In this document: positions 1 through 4,515 of the stretch, in pieces
Layout of the letters: each line of letters starts with the position of its first letter
Numbering within the stretch: the stretch's first letter is position 1
DNA from: Victivallales bacterium
GTDB taxonomy: Bacteria > Verrucomicrobiota > Lentisphaeria > Oligosphaerales > Oligosphaeraceae
Assembly (NCBI GenBank): GCA_017964325.1
Contig: JAGCSE010000075.1
Span: forward strand, 1-5,947
Direction: 5' to 3'
Length of the DNA: 5,947 bases
Notes under the pieces: model-generated
What the model was told of the DNA's origin: nothing
The model's database searches: none
The model's input: the letters and a program-made list of their open reading frames with translations, nothing else
Translations under genes and position numbers: made by a program

Positions 1-244
1 GGCCTTCGCGCTTGAAAAATCCGCCAGGGATTTTCCCTGCGGCTGCAAAGCGCTCGCGGTATTCGACCTGAAGTGGGAAAAAGTCAATTCCAGGGCGCGG
101 ATCTGCGCTGCAAACGGCAACCAGCACGACAGTATCACCTTGGCGAACTGTCACAGAACCGTTTGCAAGCAATGCCATCTTGCCAGTTTCGACTTCAATG
201 AAGCGTCCGCCGCCGATGTCCATTTTTACTTGTTCGATACTCAT
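1..244 (-). CDS. pnp: Polynucleotide phosphorylase (PNPase), N-terminal 81 codons, cut by window edge
   Basis: PNPase is the phosphate-dependent 3'-5' exoribonuclease of bacterial mRNA decay and a usual degradosome partner. Translating the minus strand from the ATG at 244 gives a protein starting [20 protein letters not shown]. It continues through [20 protein letters not shown], a [13 protein letters not shown] segment and [14 protein letters not shown], the hallmark N-terminus of the first RNase PH-like domain. [11 protein letters not shown] is almost invariant in the family. The ATG is supported by an AAAGGAGA Shine-Dalgarno site (251-258) six bases upstream. The rest of the gene (second RNase PH domain, KH and S1 domains) lies beyond the left edge. 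It follows rpsO on the same strand with a 236-nt structured gap, the conserved rpsO-pnp order seen in many bacteria. Identification is very secure; only the gene's completeness is unknown. Confidence 0.96.
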   Translation of the reverse strand, partial: MSIEQVKMDIGGGRFIEVETGKMALLANGSVTVRQGDTVVLVAVCSADPRPGIDFFPLQVEYRERFAAAGKIPGGFFKREG

Positions 245-283
245 TGAAAATCTCCTTTGCTGTTTTTTGTCTAACAGCGCTGA

Positions 284-424
284 CATGCATTTGCAGGGGT
301 TCAATGCGGAATCGCGGCATAAGCCGTCACTCTTGAAAATCTGCGATTCAGGGATTTTTGACTGGCGGATTATGCCGTCTGATTCCACATTTGGATATCG
401 AATGTAAAATCCCCTGCGTGCATG
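284..424 (-). promoter_or_regulatory. Long imperfect hairpin in the pnp leader, candidate RNase III-type processing site
   Basis: The pnp leader can fold back on itself over about 140 nt. Outer arms pair 284-289 (CATGCA) with 419-424, and 293-299 (GCAGGGG) with 411-417. The core pairs 308-313 (GGAATC) with 381-386, 315-322 (CGGCATAA) with 370-377, and 324-326 with 366-368. That gives 17 core base pairs interrupted only by a 1-versus-3-nt internal loop and a single mismatch. Inside, 336-341 pairs with 353-358 and CTG 341-343 can instead pair with CAG 349-351. No credible gene occupies the region. In E. coli the pnp leader forms a long duplex that RNase III cuts and PNPase then degrades, giving autoregulation. 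The same role here is inferred from position and shape, not from sequence similarity. Confidence 0.6.
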
Positions 425-437
425 GATAAAATACATC

Positions 438-466
438 GCAACCCGCAGGTGAAGTCTGCGGGTTGC
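438..466 (-). terminator. Hairpin directly after rpsO, possible leaky terminator or 3'-end stabiliser
   Basis: A perfect 11-bp inverted repeat (GCAACCCGCAG at 438-448 and its complement at 456-466) with a 7-nt loop begins 14 bases after the rpsO stop. In the minus-strand transcript it is followed by GATGTATTTTAT, a broken U-rich stretch rather than a clean U-run. It may therefore terminate only partially and let some transcription into pnp, or protect the 3' end of rpsO mRNA. The equivalent position in E. coli carries the rpsO terminator upstream of pnp. Confidence 0.5.
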
Positions 467-480
467 TCGGTTTGAATCTC

Positions 481-744
481 CTATCGACGAAGTTTCAAAC
501 TGCGGATGAGCGCGGTATAACGGGCGTAGTCTTCTTTCATAAGATAGTTCAAAAGACGACGGCGGTTGTTGACCATCGCCAGCAAACCGCGGCGGCTGCT
601 GTTGTCTTTCTTGTGAATTTTGAGATGCTCCGTCAATTCGTTGATGCGGCCTGTCAAAATCGCCACTTGTACTTCGATGCTGCCGCAGTCATTTTCCGAA
701 CGCTGATACTGCTTGATTGTTGCTTGTTTTGTTTCTTTATCCAT
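481..744 (-). CDS. rpsO: 30S ribosomal protein S15 (uS15)
   Basis: S15 is a primary binder of the central domain of 16S rRNA and helps nucleate assembly of the 30S platform. The 87-residue product is close to the usual 88-89. It has the family signature throughout: the N-terminal helix, [20 protein letters not shown] (residues 16-35), then [15 protein letters not shown] (39-53) and the C-terminal [20 protein letters not shown] region ending in LRR. Residues corresponding to E. coli H41, D48 and S51 of the rRNA-contact loop are present (H40, D47, S50). The common HHS in that loop reads NSS here. The ATG at 744 is preceded by AAGGTAG (750-756). The gene lies 163 nt downstream of the glycosyltransferase on the same strand and 236 nt upstream of pnp. 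S15 often represses its own translation through its mRNA leader, so the leader at 745-840 could be a target. Confidence 0.98.
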   Translation of the reverse strand: MDKETKQATIKQYQRSENDCGSIEVQVAILTGRINELTEHLKIHKKDNSSRRGLLAMVNNRRRLLNYLMKEDYARYTALIRSLKLRR

Positions 745-756
745 TTGTTCTACCTT

Positions 757-793
757 GCGTTTTCGCTACCAAACCATACGGGATGATAATCCG
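757..793 (-). promoter_or_regulatory. Small hairpins in the rpsO 5' leader, possible S15 autoregulation site
   Basis: On the minus strand the rpsO leader contains GGAT-TATC-ATCC (781-792, extended by C779-G793 with a bulged G780). A second mini-stem, GCG-AAAA-CGC (757-766), abuts the Shine-Dalgarno AAGGTAG. Structured leaders bound by S15 are known in several bacterial groups, but their folds differ between lineages. These stems are only 3-5 bp, so the regulatory role is a weak inference. Confidence 0.25.
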
Positions 794-840
794 CTCTAGT
801 GTGATGATCCAGTCAAACACAGCGAATAACGAAAGCAAAT

Positions 841-868
841 AATATATCACAAGTAACAATAATTGCAA
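841..868 (-). promoter_or_regulatory. Candidate rpsO promoter with extended -10
   Basis: Read on the minus strand, 841-849 gives TGATATATT, an extended -10 (TGn plus TATATT, 5 of 6 matches to TATAAT). A TTTGCA box lies 16 nt upstream (863-868, 4 of 6 to TTGACA). It lies in an AT-rich stretch about 100 nt before the rpsO start. A competing TTGACT box exists at 811-816, but it has no well-spaced -10. The position fits a promoter separating rpsO from the glycosyltransferase gene. Sigma-factor consensus use in this organism is assumed. Confidence 0.4.
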
Positions 869-907
869 ATAATTGGAAAAATACAGGGAAAAAAGTTCGT
901 CTGGCGG

Positions 908-1594
908 TCAACTGAACAAATTGTACTTAAGTATGTACCAGATGGCGGCGACGCCGTCCTTCCAGCCGATTTTTTTCCCAGCGTCAAATGGCCGCGCCTG
1001 ATAGGCGATAGGGACCTCGTAGATTCGACAGCGCAGTTTAGACAACTTCGCCGTCACCTCTGGTTCAAAGCCAAAACGATTGCATTCCAGTTTGAGCGAC
1101 TTGAAGATGTCGGCGCGTATCATCTTGTAGCACGTCTCCATGTCCGTGAGATGGAGATTTGAGAAAATGTTGGAGACGAGAGTCAGGAACTTGTTGCCGA
1201 AATAATGCCAGAAACTATCGACGAGAATCTCGCGGCCAGAGTATCGGCTGCCGAAAACCGCATCGGCAAGGCCGTTTTCAATCGGTCGGAACATCGAGGG
1301 AAATTCGCTGGGCGAATACTCCAGATCGGCGTCCTGTATGATGACGACATCCCCCGTCACATGGGCTTGCGCCGTGCGGATTCCAGCACCCTTGCCCATG
1401 TTGTGTTCATGATGGAGGATGACGAGGTCGTTGGCTGGCGGAAGTTTGTCGAGAAGTTCTTTTGTGCCGTCAGTGGACGCATCGTTCACAACGATGATTT
1501 CAAGTTCTGGGACTCCGCATTTTCTGACCTGTTCAATGACATTTGCGACTGTCTTGACTTCATTGTAAACTGGGATGATAACTGAAAGACGCAT
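908..1594 (-). CDS. Family 2 glycosyltransferase, DPM1/polyprenyl-phosphate glycosyltransferase-like
   Basis: This 228-residue protein is a GT-A fold inverting glycosyltransferase of the dolichyl/polyprenyl-phosphate sugar transferase type, which moves a sugar from a nucleotide donor, usually to a membrane lipid carrier. It opens with MRLSVIIPVYNEVKTVANVI. The nucleotide-binding VVNDASTDGT lies at 35-44, the GKGAG loop at 67-71, the metal-binding DAD (DxD) at 88-90 and FGSRYSGRE at 114-122. The acceptor-side elements TDMETCYKM (150-158), RFGFEPEVTAKL (173-184) and KKIGWKDG (207-214) follow. It ends at 228 without the C-terminal membrane helices of some relatives, so it is probably a peripheral membrane protein like short DPM1 enzymes. 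The ATG at 1594 has AGAGG six bases upstream (1601-1605). The gene lies upstream of rpsO and divergent from the antiporter gene. Sugar and acceptor cannot be told from sequence. Confidence 0.9.
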   Translation of the reverse strand: MRLSVIIPVYNEVKTVANVIEQVRKCGVPELEIIVVNDASTDGTKELLDKLPPANDLVILHHEHNMGKGAGIRTAQAHVTGDVVIIQDADLEYSPSEFPSMFRPIENGLADAVFGSRYSGREILVDSFWHYFGNKFLTLVSNIFSNLHLTDMETCYKMIRADIFKSLKLECNRFGFEPEVTAKLSKLRCRIYEVPIAYQARPFDAGKKIGWKDGVAAIWYILKYNLFS

Positions 1595-1638
1595 GTCTTG
1601 CCTCTTCTAGAAAATCTGGAAAAAGATGTTTTGATTAC

Positions 1639-1677
1639 AATATCCTGATATTCATGAAGTACAAGCCCATCTAGATG
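1639..1677. repeat. Cluster of three short perfect palindromes in the divergent intergenic region
   Basis: Three inverted repeats lie side by side: AATATC-CT-GATATT (1639-1652), TTCATGAA (1651-1658) and CATCTAGATG (1668-1677). They sit between the glycosyltransferase start and the divergent TATAAT boxes. They could be operator half-sites or hairpins in the glycosyltransferase leader. The 208-nt region 1595-1802 is otherwise AT-rich and contains no credible gene. Confidence 0.45.
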
Positions 1678-1704
1678 AATTAGCAAAATCCAATAAAGCA
1701 TATA

Positions 1705-1733
1705 TATTAATCAATTTGTATTGAAATTATAAT
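1705..1733 (+). promoter_or_regulatory. Candidate promoter for the NhaC-family antiporter gene
   Basis: A perfect TATAAT lies at 1728-1733, about 70 nt before the antiporter start. The expected -35 position (1705-1710, TATTAA) matches the consensus poorly. It is flanked by an AT-rich tract that could act as an UP element. The box overlaps a TATAAT on the opposite strand, so initiation in the two directions may compete. Confidence 0.4.
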
Positions 1734-1754
1734 CATGAAACACTATTTTAACAA
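1726..1754 (-). promoter_or_regulatory. Candidate promoter for the glycosyltransferase gene
   Basis: On the minus strand there is a perfect TATAAT (1726-1731) with TTGTTA (1749-1754, 4 of 6 to TTGACA) exactly 17 nt upstream. This is the best-spaced sigma70-like promoter in the intergenic region. It would give a leader of about 125 nt containing the palindromes at 1639-1677. Confidence 0.45.
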
Positions 1755-1770
1755 ATGGATTTTTAACAAA
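1746..1770. repeat. Direct repeat of TTTTAACAAA, two copies 15 bp apart
   Basis: TTTTAACAAA occurs at 1746-1755 and again at 1761-1770, a start-to-start distance of 15 bp. The first copy overlaps the -35 box proposed for the glycosyltransferase promoter, and both lie in the antiporter mRNA leader. It could be a regulator binding site or simple AT-rich coincidence. Confidence 0.5.
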
Positions 1771-1802
1771 AACCATCAATTCTTCAAACCCAAAGGACCC
1801 CA

Positions 1803-3551
1803 ATGAAAAATCGAACAATGTTATCTAGAATCATGCTTGTCTGCATGATGTTTGCCCTCCTGAGTCCCATGATGGCAGTATGTGATGACGCTAAACCTGC
1901 GGGTGCGGCGATTGAGGCTGCCGCCAATCCACAGGCGGCTGTCGCCCAAGGCGAGGCCGTAGCGGCACAGGCAAAAGAGACTGTCGAAAAGGCGGCGGAA
2001 GAGGCCAAGGCCGAAGAGGAAAAGGCAGAGGAGCCAAAGTCTTCTTTCACGGGCAAGTTCTGGGCGTTGATTCCTCCGCTGATCGCCATTGCACTGGCTC
2101 TAATCACTAAAGAAGTCTTCTCGGCGCTCTTCATTGGACTAGTGTTCGGCGGGCTTTTCGTCTCCGATTTCAGTTTTCTTGGCACCATTGATGCCATCAT
2201 CAGCAAAGGGCTCATTGCGGCTGTTTCGGACAGTGCTGGCATTTTCATTTTTCTAGTGATTCTGGGGATTCTGGTCGCGCTTATCAACCGCACAGGGGCG
2301 TCAGCCGCTTTTGGCCGTTGGGCAAAGGACAATATCAAAACCCGCGCTGGTGCTCAAGTCGCCACCTTTATCCTCGGCGTGTTGATTTTTGTCGATGACT
2401 ATTTCAACTGTCTGACTGTTGGTTCAGTCATGCTTCCTATAACGGATTCACACCGTGTCTCTCGCGCAAAACTGGCTTATCTTATTGATGCCACCGCCGC
2501 GCCTATCTGCATGGTTGCGCCGATTTCCTCCTGGGCGGCCGCCGTCGCTAGTTATGCCGAAGACACTAAATTCAGCGGTCTGGAACTATTCTGCCGCGCC
2601 ATCCCTTACAATTTCTATTCGCTTTTGACGTTTGTCTTCATTCTTGGAATCATTTTCATGAATGTTGAATTCGGCCCCATGGCACGCCATGAACGCAATG
2701 CCATCGAAAAGGGTGACCTCTTCTCAGATGGCGGCGAAGTCGATAATGGAGATCGTCCATTTGAGAATGCAAAGGGCAAACTCATTGATTTGCTAATTCC
2801 GATTGTCATTCTAATCGTCGTCTGCGTCTTTGCTCTTGTCTATAACGGCGGCTTTATGAAAGATGGGAAAGGCTTTATTGATGCTTTCAGCGATACGGAT
2901 GCAACTGTCGGTCTACCCTGGGGCGGTCTTGTTGTCCTAGTTCTCACTATTATCTATCTGCTTGTCCGCAGAGTCATCTCATTCAAGGAAGCCATGAATT
3001 GCATTCCAAAGGGCTTCAACGCCATGGTTCCCGCCATCCTCATCCTTACATTAGCAACTTCCTTGAAGAACATGACCGTTGCTCTTGAAGCGAAGGAATA
3101 CATCGCTGGCCTCATGGAGAATTCGGCAGCTAGCCTGAGCATGCTTCTCCCCGCAGTCATATTTATTGTCGCATGTGTTCTTTCCTTTGCGACAGGCACG
3201 TCATGGGGTACGTTCGGTATCCTGATTCCAATTGTCGTCAATATTTTCCAGGCTGGGGATCCGCTGATGTTCATTGGCATGTCCGCATGTCTGGCTGGCG
3301 CTGTCTGCGGTGACCATTGTTCGCCGATTTCGGATACGACCATCATGTCCTCGGCAGGTGCGCGTTGCGAGCATATCAATCACGTTTCCACTCAGTTGCC
3401 ATACGCAATCACAGTGGCCGCTGTGTCATTCGTCTCATTCATTCTCGCTGGCTATATCCAGAACTGGTATGTGACCTTCCCGATTTCCGTGGTACTGACC
3501 ATTGCCACGCTCTTTGTCATCAAGGTCGTTGGCGCAAAGAAAACGGCATAA
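1803..3551 (+). CDS. NhaC-family Na+/H+ antiporter with secreted Ala/Glu-rich N-terminal extension
   Basis: The protein has 582 residues and is predicted to be a polytopic inner-membrane ion antiporter. Family hallmarks are FVDDYFNCLTVGSVMLPITD (196-215), a DATAAPICMVAPISSWAA segment (229-246), FATGTSWGTFGILIPI (462-477) and the diagnostic CGDHCSPISDTTIMSSAGA (502-520). About 12-14 hydrophobic segments run from residue 86 to 576, with a charged hydrophilic loop at about 291-326. Before this core is an N-terminus not expected in NhaC proteins: a basic start and hydrophobic stretch (residues 1-26) resembling a signal peptide or anchor. It is followed by a roughly 50-residue Ala/Glu/Lys-rich, probably helical stretch (30-79). 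The ATG at 1803 is backed by AAAGGA (1792-1797), so the extension looks genuinely translated. Na+/H+ exchange is the family's best-known activity; some relatives exchange organic acids, so the substrate is uncertain. A hairpin terminator follows. Confidence 0.88.
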   Translation: MKNRTMLSRIMLVCMMFALLSPMMAVCDDAKPAGAAIEAAANPQAAVAQGEAVAAQAKETVEKAAEEAKAEEEKAEEPKSSFTGKFWALIPPLIAIALALITKEVFSALFIGLVFGGLFVSDFSFLGTIDAIISKGLIAAVSDSAGIFIFLVILGILVALINRTGASAAFGRWAKDNIKTRAGAQVATFILGVLIFVDDYFNCLTVGSVMLPITDSHRVSRAKLAYLIDATAAPICMVAPISSWAAAVASYAEDTKFSGLELFCRAIPYNFYSLLTFVFILGIIFMNVEFGPMARHERNAIEKGDLFSDGGEVDNGDRPFENAKGKLIDLLIPIVILIVVCVFALVYNGGFMKDGKGFIDAFSDTDATVGLPWGGLVVLVLTIIYLLVRRVISFKEAMNCIPKGFNAMVPAILILTLATSLKNMTVALEAKEYIAGLMENSAASLSMLLPAVIFIVACVLSFATGTSWGTFGILIPIVVNIFQAGDPLMFIGMSACLAGAVCGDHCSPISDTTIMSSAGARCEHINHVSTQLPYAITVAAVSFVSFILAGYIQNWYVTFPISVVLTIATLFVIKVVGAKKTA

Positions 3552-3561
3552 ATAATTTGTC

Positions 3562-3592
3562 GCCCCGTGAGCAGGCATGTTCACGGGGCTTT
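3562..3592 (+). terminator. Hairpin terminator after the antiporter gene
   Basis: GCCCCGTGA (3562-3570) pairs perfectly with TCACGGGGC (3581-3589). The stem can be extended inward by three more pairs to a four-base loop. It begins 11 bases after the stop codon and is followed by a short TTT run. The strong GC stem and position argue for Rho-independent termination, though the weak U-tract may allow read-through into uppP, for which I see no clear promoter of its own. Confidence 0.6.
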
Positions 3593-3641
3593 CAGACATA
3601 TTTAGATCAAGCGTTGGTGAAAAGCGGAAATCTCTTCGGCA

Positions 3642-4454
3642 ATGGATTTAGCACTTATCGTCAAATCAGTCATTCTTGGCATCGTCCAAGGGCTAACGGA
3701 GTTTCTTCCTATCATCAGCACGGGCCACATGATCATTGTGGACGAATATCTGCGGTTGCCTGAGGACTTCAGCAAGATGTTCCTGGTGGTGGTTCAACTG
3801 GGCTCCATCCTTTCTGTCGTGGTCTATTTCTGGAATACCCTTCTGCCAAAGGAGGCATTGCATGACATCGCGGTTCGCAAACGCATGTTTCTGCTTTGGA
3901 TGAAGGTTTTGGCTGGTGTCTTGCCCGCGCTTGTCATTGGCGGACTGTTCGGAAGCGCCATCAAGCAGCATCTTTATTCAGTGCAGTGCGTCGCAATCGC
4001 GTTGTTTATCGGTGGTATTCTGCTCATTGTCATGGAACGAAGGAAGCATGAGGCGAAACTGACGGATACGGCGGGAATGCCGTGGACAACAGCCATCGGC
4101 ATCGGCCTGGCGCAGTGTGTCGCCATGATTCCTGGAGTCTCACGCTCCGCCGCGACAATTATCGGCGCGCTGTGCCTCGGGGCTTCCCGAAAAGTCGCCG
4201 TCGAATATTCCTTCTTCCTGGCGATACCGACCATGTTTGCCGCGTCAGCGTACAGCGTCATGAAAGAAGGCATGGGGATGACTGCAGCACAATGGATTGC
4301 TACGGCGGCTGGTTTTGTGACGGCGTTCATCGTCGCCCTGGCGGTTATTGCATTTCTCATGTCGTACATTCGCAGGAGGGATTTCCAGTTGTTCGGCTGG
4401 TACCGAATTGTACTGGCTGTTGTTTTGCTTGTCTGGCTTTATGCCATTAAGTAA
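3642..4454 (+). CDS. uppP: Undecaprenyl-diphosphatase UppP (BacA family)
   Basis: UppP dephosphorylates undecaprenyl pyrophosphate to the monophosphate carrier used for peptidoglycan and other envelope glycans; its overproduction classically gives bacitracin resistance. The 270 residues match the family length (E. coli 273). The first catalytic loop reads QGLTEFLPIISTGHMI (16-31), containing the Q/ExxxE motif (Q16, E20) and His29, equivalent to E. coli E17, E21 and H30. The second loop is PGVSRSAAT (164-172), with Arg168 matching E. coli R174. VVQLGSILSVVVYFW (50-64) and EYSFFLAIPTMFAA (188-201) are also typical, and about eight hydrophobic segments are visible. The first Ser of the usual SSTGH is Ile25 here, while the second (Ser26) remains. 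The start has no strong Shine-Dalgarno site (only GGAAA about 11 bases upstream), so translation may be modest. It lies 90 nt after the antiporter gene. Confidence 0.96.
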   Translation: MDLALIVKSVILGIVQGLTEFLPIISTGHMIIVDEYLRLPEDFSKMFLVVVQLGSILSVVVYFWNTLLPKEALHDIAVRKRMFLLWMKVLAGVLPALVIGGLFGSAIKQHLYSVQCVAIALFIGGILLIVMERRKHEAKLTDTAGMPWTTAIGIGLAQCVAMIPGVSRSAATIIGALCLGASRKVAVEYSFFLAIPTMFAASAYSVMKEGMGMTAAQWIATAAGFVTAFIVALAVIAFLMSYIRRRDFQLFGWYRIVLAVVLLVWLYAIK

Positions 4455-4488
4455 ACCTGTTTTTAGGTTAGACCTTTAGGTCGTTTTT
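4454..4488 (+). terminator. Terminator-like hairpins after uppP
   Basis: Just after the uppP stop, AACCT (4454-4458) can pair with AGGTT (4465-4469). GACC (4471-4474) can pair with GGTC (4479-4482) across a TTTA loop, followed by GTTTTT (4483-4488). The second hairpin plus T-run resembles a short Rho-independent terminator. The stems are only 4-5 bp, so its strength is doubtful. It separates uppP from the downstream oxidoreductase gene. Confidence 0.45.
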
Positions 4489-4515
4489 AATGTAATTCAA
4501 AGGAGAATCAGTAAA

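Noticed and set aside
180..407. 75-codon plus-strand open frame across the pnp start and leader
   Set aside because: It overlaps the secure pnp N-terminus antisense and the hairpin region, has no Shine-Dalgarno site, and resembles no known protein.
463..786. 107-codon plus-strand open frame
   Set aside because: It lies antisense to rpsO, whose S15 product is unambiguous; the frame is a by-product of rpsO codon use.
811..816. TTGACT as -35 box of the rpsO promoter
   Set aside because: The nearest -10-like hexamers give spacers of 19 or 22 nt with weak matches; the extended -10 at 841-849 is better supported.
1205..1585. 126-codon plus-strand open frame inside the glycosyltransferase gene
   Set aside because: It is antisense to a gene with clear GT2 motifs and has no supporting ribosome site or domain.
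1746..1770. CRISPR-like or mobile-element repeat
   Set aside because: There are only two 10-bp AT-rich copies, with no spacer array, transposase or terminal inverted repeats anywhere in the window.
1823..1883. Lipoprotein signal (Cys27) in the antiporter extension
   Set aside because: The residues before Cys27 are M-A-V, a poor lipobox at -1 and -3, so lipidation is not claimed.
1784..2338. 184-codon minus-strand open frame over the antiporter N-terminus
   Set aside because: Its Ala/Ser-rich sequence mirrors the low-complexity Ala/Glu coding of the plus-strand gene; the plus frame continues into conserved NhaC motifs and has the Shine-Dalgarno site.
3317..3763. 148-codon plus-strand open frame bridging the antiporter end and uppP start
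   Set aside because: It runs out of frame through conserved motifs of both real genes and through the terminator hairpin.
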